Positions 1 to 8,537 are shown, counted from the stretch's first letter. The stretch: 25,757 nucleotides of DNA from Lachnoclostridium sp. UBA3775 (GCA_002369525.1 DFFN01000170.1:1-25757), one strand, 5' to 3'. Made by a program: numbers and translations. Notes: a model not told the origin generated them from the sequence alone.

Positions 1-2087
1 ATCAGGCAGGCCATTTCTGGCATCTCCGCTATCCCTACACCGACGGCAGCGGCTATATCGAGATGGCTACCACAAGACCCGAGACCATGCTCGGCGATAC
101 CGCGGTTGCCGTTAATCCGAATGATGACAGATATAAGCAGTATATAGGAAAGACCGTTACCCTTCCGCTTGTAGGACGTGAGATACCGGTCATTGCCGAT
201 GAATATGTTGACATGGAATTCGGTACGGGCGTTGTAAAGATCACACCCGCACACGATCCTAACGATTTTGAGGTCGGACTTCGCCATAACCTTCCTGTGA
301 TAAATGTTCTGACAGAGGATGCGAAGATCACCGACGATTATCCGAAGTATGCCGGCATGGACCGTTACGTTGCAAGGGAGGCCATCGTTAAAGACCTTCA
401 GGACGGCGGTTTTCTGACCGAAATTGAAGACCATCAGCATAATGTAGGAACCTGCTACCGTTGCGGTTCAACCGTTGAGCCCAGGGTTTCCATGCAGTGG
501 TTCGTAAAGATGGAGCCGCTTGCAGGTCCTGCGATAGATGCAGTAAAGAAGGGCGACACAAAGTTCGTTCCCGAGCATTTTGACAAGACTTACTACCACT
601 GGCTTGAGAACATCCGTGACTGGTGCATATCACGTCAGCTCTGGTGGGGTCACAGAATCCCCGCATTCTACTGCGACGACTGCGGTGAGATGGTCGTAAC
701 AAAAGAAAATTCATGCAAGTGCCCCAAATGCGGTAAGGAAATGAGACAGGATCCCGATACTCTCGATACCTGGTTCTCATCTGCGCTCTGGCCCTTCTCC
801 ACACTCGGATGGCCAGAAAAGACCGCGGATTTTGATTATTTCTACCCGACAAACACTCTTGTTACCGGCTATGACATTATTTTCTTCTGGGTAATCAGGA
901 TGATGTTCTCAGGTCTTGAGCATACAGGAAGGGTGCCTTTTGATACAGTGCTCATCCACGGACTTGTTCGTGATTCTCAGGGACGCAAGATGAGTAAATC
1001 CCTCGGAAACGGCATTGATCCTCTGGAGGTGATCGAAAAGTACGGCGCTGATGCACTCCGCTTCACGCTTATCACCGGTAATGCGCCCGGAAACGACATG
1101 CGCTTTTACTGGGAGAGAATCGAGGCTTCGAGAAATTTCGCAAACAAGGTATGGAATGCAAGCCGTTTCATCATGATGAACATGGACCAGATGGGTGAGG
1201 ACGGAAAGATCTCCTCGGTTCCCGAAAGCTTACTTACAGATGCGGACAAGTGGATAATCGCAAGCTGCAACGATGTGGTAAAAGAGGTTACGGAAAACCT
1301 TGAAAAATATGAGCTCGGCGTTGCTGCTCAGAAGGTATATGACTTCATCTGGGAAGAGCTCTGCGACTGGTACATCGAGATGGTTAAGCCGCGCCTTTAC
1401 GGCGACGATGCCGACAGCAAGAAGGCTGCTATCGTAACACTTAAGAACGTTCTTACGGATGCACTTAAGCTGCTTCATCCCTATATGCCCTTCGTTACCG
1501 AAGAGATTTACTGCACTCTTAAAGAGGCAGAAGGGGAGGCTGACGAAAATACCTCGATAATGATTTCCGAATGGCCTGTTTATGACGAGAAAAAGACCTA
1601 TTCCAAGGAAAAGGAAGCAATTTCCCTTGTTAAAGAGGCTGTAAAGGCAATAAGAAACCTTCGTACAGGAATGAATGTTCCTCCGTCGAGGAAGGCTCAG
1701 GTATTTGTGGTCTCAACGGATCCGCATGTATGTGATATCTTTGAAAACAGCAAGGTGTTCTTCGGAACCTTAAGCTATGCATCCGAGGTGCTTGTGCAGT
1801 CTGATAAGACCGGCATCGATGACGATGCGGTTTCGGCCGTAATACACGGGGCAACCCTTTATATTCCTTTTGCCGAGCTTGTCGATATCGACAAGGAGAT
1901 CGAAAGACTCACAAAGGAAAAGGAAAGGCTTGGCGGCGAGATAAAGCGTGCCGAGGGCATGCTTTCGAATGAACGTTTCATTTCAAAGGCTCCCGAGGCC
2001 AAGGTAAACGAAGAAAAGGCCAAGCTTGAGAAATACCGCACCATGCTTGCGGGCGTTGAAGAAAGACTTGCACATCTGGGCAGATAA
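1..2087 (+). CDS. valS: Valine--tRNA ligase, 3' part (5' end outside window)
   Basis: This enzyme charges tRNA-Val with valine in the cytoplasm. The reading frame is open from base 3, so the gene starts before the window and about 694 residues are visible. Visible landmarks are the editing-domain stretch MATTRPETMLGDTAVAV near the start, the class I signature RKMSKSLGN coded near base 990, a Cys-rich zinc-like segment (CDDCG then CKCPKCG) near bases 670-735, and a Glu/Lys-rich coiled-coil tail over the last ~65 residues, the usual ValRS tRNA-binding arm. The HIGH motif would lie upstream. The stop is TAA at 2085-2087. In many Firmicutes folC follows valS; here a small ORF and a TPR gene follow instead. 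The family call is very secure. Confidence 0.97.
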   Translation, partial: QAGHFWHLRYPYTDGSGYIEMATTRPETMLGDTAVAVNPNDDRYKQYIGKTVTLPLVGREIPVIADEYVDMEFGTGVVKITPAHDPNDFEVGLRHNLPVINVLTEDAKITDDYPKYAGMDRYVAREAIVKDLQDGGFLTEIEDHQHNVGTCYRCGSTVEPRVSMQWFVKMEPLAGPAIDAVKKGDTKFVPEHFDKTYYHWLENIRDWCISRQLWWGHRIPAFYCDDCGEMVVTKENSCKCPKCGKEMRQDPDTLDTWFSSALWPFSTLGWPEKTADFDYFYPTNTLVTGYDIIFFWVIRMMFSGLEHTGRVPFDTVLIHGLVRDSQGRKMSKSLGNGIDPLEVIEKYGADALRFTLITGNAPGNDMRFYWERIEASRNFANKVWNASRFIMMNMDQMGEDGKISSVPESLLTDADKWIIASCNDVVKEVTENLEKYELGVAAQKVYDFIWEELCDWYIEMVKPRLYGDDADSKKAAIVTLKNVLTDALKLLHPYMPFVTEEIYCTLKEAEGEADENTSIMISEWPVYDEKKTYSKEKEAISLVKEAVKAIRNLRTGMNVPPSRKAQVFVVSTDPHVCDIFENSKVFFGTLSYASEVLVQSDKTGIDDDAVSAVIHGATLYIPFAELVDIDKEIERLTKEKERLGGEIKRAEGMLSNERFISKAPEAKVNEEKAKLEKYRTMLAGVEERLAHLGR

Positions 2088-2099
2088 AAGGAAGTTATA

Positions 2100-2246
2100 A
2101 TGTTTAATTTTGAAGAAGAACTTGAAAAATTTGTTCCGAGCAAGGAAATCGATAAGGCTGAGGAAAGCGTCATTGACAGCATGAATCCCGACATAACCGA
2201 TATCCTGGAGAGCCTGCTTAAGGAGAATAAGCTTAATGAGCAGTAA
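2100..2246 (+). CDS. Small acidic hypothetical protein (48 residues)
   Basis: This is a short ORF with ATG at 2100 and TAA at 2244-2246. A good ribosome site (AAAGGAAG) lies in the 12-base gap after valS. Its last 11 bases overlap the start of the next gene in another frame, typical of translational coupling. The product begins MFNFEEELEKFVPSKEIDKA and is rich in Glu, Asp and Lys, with a Leu-bearing helix-like C-terminus (ILESLLKENKL). No signal peptide or membrane segment is visible. I do not recognise a family. Its position and coupling favour a real small gene; a leader for the TPR gene is the alternative. Confidence 0.55.
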   Translation: MFNFEEELEKFVPSKEIDKAEESVIDSMNPDITDILESLLKENKLNEQ

Positions 2247-3621
2247 ATTAGCACATGCATATGCATGCTATTATTACAACAAAGGGCTTGACAGGGCAAG
2301 GGTAAGGGATATTTACGGCGCGATAAGGATGCTTAGGCGTTCTCTTGAGATGGATAAGAATTATGTCAATTCCAGAAACCTTCTCGGGCTTTGCCTGTAC
2401 GAGATCGGTGAGGTCGGAGAGGCTATCAGCGAGTGGAACATATCAAAAAGCATCGATAAGGTGAATCCACGTGCCGATTATTTCCTGAATGCGCTGAAGG
2501 CAAATCCGGGCAAGGTGGCATATTATAGGACGACCATAAGGAAATGCAACAACGGCCTTTCCCTTATGAAGCAGGATGCCGACGATCTGGCGCTGATACA
2601 GTTAAAGCGTGCGGTTTCGAGAAATCCGAACTATGTCAAGGCATGGCAGCTTCTTGCCCTGCTCTATATGAGAAACCGCGATTACTCCAAGGCCAGAAAA
2701 TGCCTGAAGCGCAGCTTAAAGACCGATATAGCAAATCCGGATTCGCTCCGTTATTTAAAGGCGATAAAGGGCGTCAGGGAGAGAAACACGGAGCTTTCCG
2801 TAACGATCGCGTCACCTTCGGCCGAGGATATGGATGTAAAGGAAATCCTTGACGGCAAGGCGAAGCAGTCCATTGTGCCCCATTATAATTATGAAGAGGG
2901 CAGGCCGGATTACAGGGTGTTCATAAGCCTGCTTGCGGGCATACTCATCGGAATCATGGTTGTGTACTATCTGATAGTGCCGGGTGTGAAGCAGAGCCTT
3001 AAGCAGGATACGGCGGATAAGGAAAAGCAGCACGGAAGCGAGCTGGCGAATTATCTGACGGAGCTGGATTCGCTTGAAAAGGAAAATACGGCGCTGCAGT
3101 CGAAGATCGAGATGATAGAGCTTGAAGGCGACGGCCTAAAGGAACAGCTGAAGGCTTTAAGCGAAGAAAAGTACTATGATAACATACTGAATGCCTATGT
3201 ATTTTATCTTTCCTTTGAAAATAAGGACGATCCGGGCGAGTTTGCCCTGTACGAGCTGAAGCAGAAGCTGCTTCTGGTAAGCGATAAGGAGAAGGAGTCG
3301 GAATCGGCGAAGTATCTCTTTGACGATATTATTAAAAAATATCCTGACATCCTCACCATGGAGCTTTCGGGCGCAGCCTTGCTTGAAGAAGGAAAGGCAA
3401 AGTATGAGGAGGGTGACTATGCAAAGGCAAGCGAATACTTTACGCTTGCTTATGAGGCTTCACCGGACAATGAGGAGGTGCTCTACATGCTTGGCAGAAG
3501 CACCCAGCTTACCGGGGACAAGACAAAGGCGCTTTCATACTACAGGGAATATTGTGACAAATACCCCGAGGGCGGATATTTAACTACGGTTAAGCAATGG
3601 ATGGCCGCGATCGGAGGCTGA
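2236..3621 (+). CDS. Membrane protein with TPR domains on both sides of one transmembrane helix
   Basis: This 461-residue protein probably acts as a scaffold. Residues about 8-175 hold TPR-like helical pairs (for example AIRMLRRSLEMDKNYVNSRN and AIQLKRAVSRNPNYVKAWQLL-type segments). A single hydrophobic helix lies at about 229-250 (LLAGILIGIMVVYYLIV). A Lys/Glu/Leu-rich coiled coil follows at 262-312, and further TPR units lie at about 380-445. There is no signal peptide and the N-terminal part is very basic, so the first TPR block should be cytoplasmic and the coiled coil plus second block outside. The start ATG at 2236 overlaps the small ORF upstream; the next gene begins one base after the stop. 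The partner is unknown. Confidence 0.85.
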   Translation: MSSKLAHAYACYYYNKGLDRARVRDIYGAIRMLRRSLEMDKNYVNSRNLLGLCLYEIGEVGEAISEWNISKSIDKVNPRADYFLNALKANPGKVAYYRTTIRKCNNGLSLMKQDADDLALIQLKRAVSRNPNYVKAWQLLALLYMRNRDYSKARKCLKRSLKTDIANPDSLRYLKAIKGVRERNTELSVTIASPSAEDMDVKEILDGKAKQSIVPHYNYEEGRPDYRVFISLLAGILIGIMVVYYLIVPGVKQSLKQDTADKEKQHGSELANYLTELDSLEKENTALQSKIEMIELEGDGLKEQLKALSEEKYYDNILNAYVFYLSFENKDDPGEFALYELKQKLLLVSDKEKESESAKYLFDDIIKKYPDILTMELSGAALLEEGKAKYEEGDYAKASEYFTLAYEASPDNEEVLYMLGRSTQLTGDKTKALSYYREYCDKYPEGGYLTTVKQWMAAIGG

Positions 3622-3622
3622 C

Positions 3623-4729
3623 ATGAGGGCTTTGATCAAAAAAAGCATAGCTTTGTTTCTTGGGCTTATGATGCCGGTCTGCCTTCTTTCTGCGGATATT
3701 GCCCGTGCGGGAAGCTCCGGCAGCTTTTCAAAAAGCCATGACGGCGGTTCGGGGCTTGAGATAGGCATCGGAAGCGACAGCATGATAGTGCTTGAAGGCG
3801 AGGACATCTTAATAAGCTTCGAAAAAGACGGAAGCGATGAACTTAACGCAGTTGCAGAGTCGGAATATATTCTTACCAACAGCGACAGCAAAAGAGCCTA
3901 TGCCTGCATAGCGGTTGTAAGGCTTTTAAAGGTGGAAGCGGTGGGGATCCCCGGCGCCGACGAGGAACTGTTTGTAAGCGGAGAAACCATTACTGTCGGA
4001 GACAAAGAGGTGAACGGGTTCATCTATCCGATAGATACCCCGGAAAAGACAGTAAAGAAATCAGCCTATGACACATTTTCGGATGCACTTTTCCACATGA
4101 GCTTTTCGGGCTATTTCGATGAAGCCTTTACAAGATACGGTGTCACGAGCCGGGCGGACCATGAAAAAAGACTTGGAGAGGGTCTTGACGGAGTTCCAAA
4201 ACGGGTTGAAAAGCAGATGTGGCGGCAAAGCGACAAAGGCGAGGAAAAGCTCTGCGTTGTGACCTGCAATCTGAGCTTTGAACCGGGCGAGAGCAAAACT
4301 GTCAGAAATACCCAGAAAATAAGGGCTTCGATGACAAGACCCACTGGCATATCGGATGAGGGCACGGTGTTTTCCTTTAAGTACAATGGGGAAAATCTGA
4401 AGAGCTTTTACAATGTCAAGAGCATTAAGGCTGTGATAGATTTTAAAGACAGTGCCCTTGCAGACAGCTTTAAGAGCGACGCTCCTTTCTATTCAGATGA
4501 CGGAAAACCGACACTAAGGTTTTCAAACGGTGATTTCAGCTTCGAATTTTCGGTCGGCAAAAAGCTTGGCAAGGATGAAATCTACGATATATATGCCGGC
4601 AAGGGGCATGTAAAAAAACTGCTGGACATCGGAGCGGTGGCGGTGACTTTTATCGTCCTTGTTTCCGCAGTGTTTATCGTGTATTCGGTAAGAAAGAGAA
4701 AGAAGAGCGGAATAGGGCTGTCACTGTAA
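3623..4729 (+). CDS. Exported, C-terminally membrane-anchored protein of unknown function
   Basis: This 368-residue protein has a clear N-terminal signal sequence (basic MRALIKK, hydrophobic IALFLGLMMPVCLL, then a likely cleavage near ADIARA-GS). It has a hydrophobic helix near residues 333-355 followed by the basic tail VRKRKKSG, so the body should be outside the cell with a short tail inside. The extracellular part is mixed alpha/beta in character without a motif I recognise. The ATG follows the TPR gene's TGA by one base, so the two are almost certainly co-translated and may form one envelope complex. No LPXTG or lipobox is visible. Confidence 0.8.
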   Translation: MRALIKKSIALFLGLMMPVCLLSADIARAGSSGSFSKSHDGGSGLEIGIGSDSMIVLEGEDILISFEKDGSDELNAVAESEYILTNSDSKRAYACIAVVRLLKVEAVGIPGADEELFVSGETITVGDKEVNGFIYPIDTPEKTVKKSAYDTFSDALFHMSFSGYFDEAFTRYGVTSRADHEKRLGEGLDGVPKRVEKQMWRQSDKGEEKLCVVTCNLSFEPGESKTVRNTQKIRASMTRPTGISDEGTVFSFKYNGENLKSFYNVKSIKAVIDFKDSALADSFKSDAPFYSDDGKPTLRFSNGDFSFEFSVGKKLGKDEIYDIYAGKGHVKKLLDIGAVAVTFIVLVSAVFIVYSVRKRKKSGIGLSL

Positions 4730-4754
4730 AAAATTATTATCCGGGGGAAAAGAA

Positions 4755-4988
4755 ATGGATTTTGGTGCTGTACTTAAAATGAAGGGACTGATCGATCAGT
4801 TTCAGATGAATCATCCCAAGGTGTTTGCTTTTCTTGAGGATGCTTCAAGAACTGTTGACGAGGGAAGCGTGCTTGAAATGAACCTTGTATGCTCGGACGG
4901 AAGGAAAATGACCACCAATATGCTGGTCAAAGAGTCCGATATGGAGCTTTTCAGATGCATAACAGAATTAAAAAATACAAACAATTAA
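4755..4988 (+). CDS. Small hypothetical protein (77 residues)
   Basis: This short gene has its ATG at 4755 preceded by a G-rich ribosome site (CCGGGGGAAAAGAA). The product is soluble in character. It has an N-terminal helix-like segment (GLIDQFQMNHPKVFAFLEDA) and then a strand-like segment containing VLEMNLVCSDGRKMTTN. No signal peptide, membrane helix or catalytic motif is visible. It lies 25 bases after the anchored exported protein and just ahead of a new promoter, so it closes the valS-side gene run. I do not recognise a named family. Confidence 0.72.
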   Translation: MDFGAVLKMKGLIDQFQMNHPKVFAFLEDASRTVDEGSVLEMNLVCSDGRKMTTNMLVKESDMELFRCITELKNTNN

Positions 4989-4997
4989 ATATTTTTA

Positions 4998-5026
4998 TTG
5001 AATTTAGTTAAAAGATGTTGTAAAAT
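4998..5026 (+). promoter_or_regulatory. Sigma-A-type promoter for the methylglyoxal-synthase-like gene
   Basis: TTGAAT at 4998-5003 and TAAAAT at 5021-5026 are separated by exactly 17 bases. The predicted start near 5033 gives a leader of about 80 bases before the ATG at 5114. Confidence 0.6.
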
Positions 5027-5085
5027 TACGATAAGTATTGTATTGAGAAGGTGTCTGGTGACTTTGTTGCCATTCATTAAATGTA

Positions 5086-5099
5086 GAAGCCATGGCTTC
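5086..5099. repeat. Perfect 14-base palindrome in the mgsA-like leader
   Basis: GAAGCCATGGCTTC is its own reverse complement. It lies in the predicted untranslated leader, 15 bases before the start codon. It could be a small hairpin or a dimer binding site; a single copy is weak evidence. Confidence 0.3.
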
Positions 5100-5113
5100 G
5101 GAATGAGGTTTAT

Positions 5114-5527
5114 ATGAATGTAGGACTTATAGCGGATGATGCGAGGAAGATGCTGATGCAGAACCTATGTATAGCATATAAGGGTATTTTGGGGAAACAT
5201 ACTCTGTATTCCACAGGCGTTACGGGACGTATTATCGAGGAAGCGACAAATCTGCATGTACATAAATTCCTGGCAGGAACTCTTGGAGGAGAACAGCAGA
5301 TTGCAACCATGATCGAGCAGAACCAGCTTGATATGGTAATCTTTTTGAGAGATACCGATAAGGTATCAAACTATGAGAATCTTTTCAATAAGGTAATTCC
5401 CCTGTGCGACATTTACAGCATTCCGCTGGCAACCAATGTTGCTACTGCGGAAATGTTGATCAAGGGCCTGGGAAACGGAGACCTTGAGTGGAGAAATCTT
5501 TACCACTCCAATGACGAAGATATCTGA
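5114..5527 (+). CDS. mgsA: Methylglyoxal synthase-like protein with altered catalytic residues
   Basis: This 137-residue protein matches the methylglyoxal synthase fold, which converts dihydroxyacetone phosphate to methylglyoxal and phosphate. Recognisable segments are STGVTGRIIEEAT (phosphate-binding loop, T34 and T37), LAGTLGGEQQ and PLATNVATAEMLI. Aligned by eye without gaps to the E. coli enzyme, several key positions differ: His19 becomes Asp8, the catalytic base Asp71 becomes Glu60, His98 becomes Tyr87 and Asp101 becomes Leu90. Asp20 (D9), Lys23 (K12) and Asp91 (D80) are kept. The loop that should read like PHxPD reads SNYEN. The gene has its own promoter and terminator. It may be a catalytically weak or regulatory paralogue. 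Confidence 0.85.
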   Translation: MNVGLIADDARKMLMQNLCIAYKGILGKHTLYSTGVTGRIIEEATNLHVHKFLAGTLGGEQQIATMIEQNQLDMVIFLRDTDKVSNYENLFNKVIPLCDIYSIPLATNVATAEMLIKGLGNGDLEWRNLYHSNDEDI

Positions 5528-5533
5528 CGTGGG

Positions 5534-5560
5534 GGCGTTGCAGTTTGCAGCGCCTTTTTT
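5534..5560 (+). terminator. Intrinsic terminator after the mgsA-like gene
   Basis: The arms GGCGTTGCA (5534-5542) and TGCAGCGCC (5546-5554) form a 9-pair stem with one G-U pair and a 3-base loop. Six Ts follow directly (5555-5560). Confidence 0.87.
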
Positions 5561-5608
5561 ATAGGACAAGAGTAAAAGCAAACACGAAAAGAAAGAGAGG
5601 AAAGAGTA

Positions 5609-6985
5609 ATGGCAAGGACAATGATGGACCTTAAACCTGAAATGGAGGGACTGTTTCAGGAACTGGTTGAGGAGAACATGAGCTCGAGCGTGATAGACCA
5701 GAACCTTTACATCGAGTATGATGTTAAAAGAGGACTGCGTGATTCAAACGGTGCGGGCGTATTGACGGGACTTACGGAGATTTCCGACGTTACCGGGTAT
5801 AAAATGGAACATGGTGTAAAAGTGCCCGACAACGGTCATCTTTACTACCAGGGAATCGATGTGAACGATCTTGTCAACGGTCAGAAGGACAGAAAGTATG
5901 CCTTTGAGGAAACCACTTACCTTCTTCTCTTCGGAAATCTTCCGACAGAAAAGCAGCTTGAAGAGTTTATGGCTGTGCTTCATAACCAGATGGACCTTTC
6001 GAAGAAATTTACAAGAGACGTTATCATGAAGGCGCCCTCAAGCAACATAATGAACGCGCTTCAGCGCTGCATCCTTACCCTTTATTCTTATGATTCAAAG
6101 GCTGAGGATATTACCGCACCGAATGTTCTGCTTCAGTCCATCAACCTGATCGCAAAGATGCCGGTCATTGCAGCCTATGCTTACTGGGCAGACCAGAACA
6201 TCAACCAGGATAAATCCCTTATCCTCAGGAATCCCGATCCCGAAAAGTCTATCGCCGAGAATTTCCTCGCAATGATTCGTTCAAGCGGTGAGTATACCGA
6301 TCTCGAAGCAAGGATACTCGATCTCGCGCTGGTTCTTCATGCAGAGCACGGCGGCGGTAATAATTCGACCTTTACAAACCATGTGGTTACTTCGTCCGGA
6401 ACCGATACATATTCGGCCATTGCGGCTTCTCTTTCATCGCTTAAGGGCCCCAGACACGGCGGCGCGAACATCAAGGCCAGGGCCATGTTCGTCGACCTTA
6501 TGAAGGAGGTTAAGGACTGGAATGACGATGATATGATCGCCGATTACCTGAGAAAGCTTCTCGGAAAGGAAGCATTTGACCACAGCGGTCTTATTTACGG
6601 CATGGGTCATGCGGTATATACACTTTCGGACCCGAGAGAAGTGATACTCAAACAGTATTCGAAAGCTCTTGCCGAGGAAAAGGGCAGGCTTGACGAGTTC
6701 AATCTCTATGAAAATGTTGAAAGAATCGCCAAAAAGCTGATCACCGAGAACAGAAGAACATTCAAGCCCGTGTGTGCAAACGTTGATTATTATTCGGGAT
6801 TTGTTTATGAGATGCTGAATATACCGGTATCGATGTATACCCCGCTTTTTGCAATCTCGAGAATCTCCGGATGGAGCGCACACAGACTTGAAGAAATCGT
6901 AAATAACGGAAAAATCATACGTCCGGCATATAAATACGTCGGACATCATACCGGTTATATTCCGATGGAAGAAAGACAACAGTAA
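5609..6985 (+). CDS. gltA: Citrate synthase
   Basis: This 458-residue enzyme condenses acetyl-CoA and oxaloacetate to citrate, feeding 2-oxoglutarate and glutamate synthesis. The family's active-site elements are visible: LHAEHGGGNNSTF (His247), the GPRHGGAN motif (His283), GMGHAVYTLSDPR (His334) and NVDYYSGFVYEML (Asp393). The N-terminal ~65 residues are longer than in the shortest citrate synthases and carry no obvious domain. The ATG at 5609 follows AGAGAGGAAAGAG. I see no convincing promoter in the 48 bases after the preceding terminator. The stop TAA shares one base with the next ATG (TAATG), so tsaC is coupled. A 2-methylcitrate synthase role cannot be excluded. Confidence 0.93.
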   Translation: MARTMMDLKPEMEGLFQELVEENMSSSVIDQNLYIEYDVKRGLRDSNGAGVLTGLTEISDVTGYKMEHGVKVPDNGHLYYQGIDVNDLVNGQKDRKYAFEETTYLLLFGNLPTEKQLEEFMAVLHNQMDLSKKFTRDVIMKAPSSNIMNALQRCILTLYSYDSKAEDITAPNVLLQSINLIAKMPVIAAYAYWADQNINQDKSLILRNPDPEKSIAENFLAMIRSSGEYTDLEARILDLALVLHAEHGGGNNSTFTNHVVTSSGTDTYSAIAASLSSLKGPRHGGANIKARAMFVDLMKEVKDWNDDDMIADYLRKLLGKEAFDHSGLIYGMGHAVYTLSDPREVILKQYSKALAEEKGRLDEFNLYENVERIAKKLITENRRTFKPVCANVDYYSGFVYEMLNIPVSMYTPLFAISRISGWSAHRLEEIVNNGKIIRPAYKYVGHHTGYIPMEERQQ

Positions 6986-8100
6986 TGGAAAAAGAATATA
7001 AAACAGAGCTTTTGAAGGTGGACAGGAATAATTTCGATCCTGCCTGCCTTTTGCCGGCCGCCGGTCTTCTGGCGGCAGGAGAGCTTGTAGCATTTCCTAC
7101 CGAGACGGTTTACGGCCTCGGCGGCAATGCGATGGATCCGGGCGCATCACAAAGGATATATGCGGCAAAGGGAAGACCGAGCGATAATCCGCTGATCGTT
7201 CATATTTCAGAAAAAGAAGAGCTGTTAAAGGTCGGACGGGACGTGCCGGAAATTGCGCTCAGATTTGCGGAAAGATTCTGGCCGGGTCCGCTTACACTTA
7301 TCGTAAAAAGAGCGGAAATCATTCCGAAAACCACTACGGGAGGACTGGATACGGTTGCAGTCAGGCTTCCGAGTGATGAAATTGCAAGGGCACTTATCAG
7401 GCTTTCGGGGGTATATGTTGCCGCGCCTTCGGCAAATAAGAGCGGAAGGCCGAGCACCACAAGGGCCGAACACTGCATGGAAGATCTTGACGGACGTATA
7501 CCGATGGTGATCGACGGAGGCCCGGTAAAGATAGGGCTCGAGTCAACGATTGTGGACTGTACGAACGAGACAACCGAAGACGGTGTGAAAAAAATAAAGC
7601 CGCTGGTTTTAAGACCGGGCTATATAACCCTTGAAAAATTACGTGAAATTGAACCGGCGACCGAATATGATCCGGCTGTTATCGCAAGGGTAAAAAATGA
7701 GAATATAAAAGCCAAGGCGCCGGGTATGAAATATCGCCATTATGCTCCGAAGGGAGCTTTTGTAATATATGAAGGCGATGCTGACAGAGTGATTGCAAGA
7801 ATCAATGAAGAAGTGGGCAGGATGAAAGCTCTCGGCAGGAAAACGGCAGTGCTTGCCACTGAGGAAAGCAAGGATTTTTACGATGCGGATATTGTTGTAA
7901 GTCTTGGCAGAAGAAATAATGAGGAAGAGATCGCCGCAAGGCTTTTTGATGTGCTTCGAAGCTTTGACGAGATGGGAGCCGAAGCAATTTTCGGAGAATG
8001 CTTTGAAACAAAAGGCGTAGGCCAGGCCATAATGAACAGGTTAATGAAGGCTGCGGGCTATAATATAGTTTCATGTAATGACATAACGGGGAAAAAATGA
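6985..8100 (+). CDS. tsaC: L-threonylcarbamoyladenylate synthase (long, Sua5-type)
   Basis: This 371-residue enzyme makes threonylcarbamoyl-AMP from threonine, bicarbonate and ATP, the first step of t6A37 tRNA modification. The YrdC core spans about residues 18-215, with AFPTETVYGLGGNA, AAKGRPSDNPLIVHI, FWPGPLTLIVKR and APSANKSGRPS. The linker APGMKYRHYAPK leads into a C-terminal Sua5 domain (about 250-371), as in Bacillus YwlC. The gene overlaps the citrate synthase stop by one base and the next gene by four (ATGA), so this is a tightly coupled operon. The order tsaC / phosphatase-like / rpiB resembles ywlC-ywlE-ywlF. Confidence 0.95.
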   Translation: MEKEYKTELLKVDRNNFDPACLLPAAGLLAAGELVAFPTETVYGLGGNAMDPGASQRIYAAKGRPSDNPLIVHISEKEELLKVGRDVPEIALRFAERFWPGPLTLIVKRAEIIPKTTTGGLDTVAVRLPSDEIARALIRLSGVYVAAPSANKSGRPSTTRAEHCMEDLDGRIPMVIDGGPVKIGLESTIVDCTNETTEDGVKKIKPLVLRPGYITLEKLREIEPATEYDPAVIARVKNENIKAKAPGMKYRHYAPKGAFVIYEGDADRVIARINEEVGRMKALGRKTAVLATEESKDFYDADIVVSLGRRNNEEEIAARLFDVLRSFDEMGAEAIFGECFETKGVGQAIMNRLMKAAGYNIVSCNDITGKK

Positions 8101-8537
8101 AATATAAAAAGATTATTTTTGTCTGCAGGGATAATTCGACGCTGAGTCCGCTTGCAGAGGCCATTTTTAAAAATATATGCAAGGATAAAGATCTTGAGAT
8201 TGAATCAAGGGGACTTGTGGTACTTTTTGAAGCCCCGATAAATCCTAAAATCACTGTTGTGCTCGGGAGCCATGGGATTGAAAACTGCAGGGAAAGAACC
8301 AAGGCACTCGCTGAGTCGGATTATACGGGGGGAACGCTTGTCCTGGCGATGAATGAAAAGAGTGCGATGCTATGCAACGAGAGGTTTCCGATGCTCAAGA
8401 TCACGACCGTATATGATTACGTAAATGAAAAAGAACCCGAGGATCCCTACGGCGGCACTCTGATCGACTATGAAAAATGCTTCTCCGAGATGTCGGTTGT
8501 GCTGAGAAAACTCAGTGAGAGGCTGGGGGAGGAGTAG
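8097..8537 (+). CDS. Low-molecular-weight phosphatase-like protein (YwlE position), P-loop arginine missing
   Basis: This 146-residue protein has the LMW phosphotyrosine/phosphoarginine phosphatase pattern at its start: FVCRDNSTLSPLAEAIFK lines up with the family's FVCxGNxCRSPMAE. The nucleophile Cys10 and Ser17 are kept, and the general-acid loop DPYGG (Asp116) is present. However, the arginine of the CX5R motif is Leu16 here, and that arginine normally binds the substrate phosphate. Its position between tsaC and rpiB matches YwlE, the protein-arginine phosphatase of Bacillus. A true YwlE activity is therefore doubtful; the protein may be a pseudo-phosphatase or use different chemistry. The start ATG overlaps the tsaC stop. 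Confidence 0.85.
   Translation: MKYKKIIFVCRDNSTLSPLAEAIFKNICKDKDLEIESRGLVVLFEAPINPKITVVLGSHGIENCRERTKALAESDYTGGTLVLAMNEKSAMLCNERFPMLKITTVYDYVNEKEPEDPYGGTLIDYEKCFSEMSVVLRKLSERLGEE

Noticed and set aside
5086..5099. Operator for a repressor of the mgsA-like gene
   Set aside because: The palindrome is perfect but single, with no second copy in the window, and lies far from the -10. Recorded as a repeat only.
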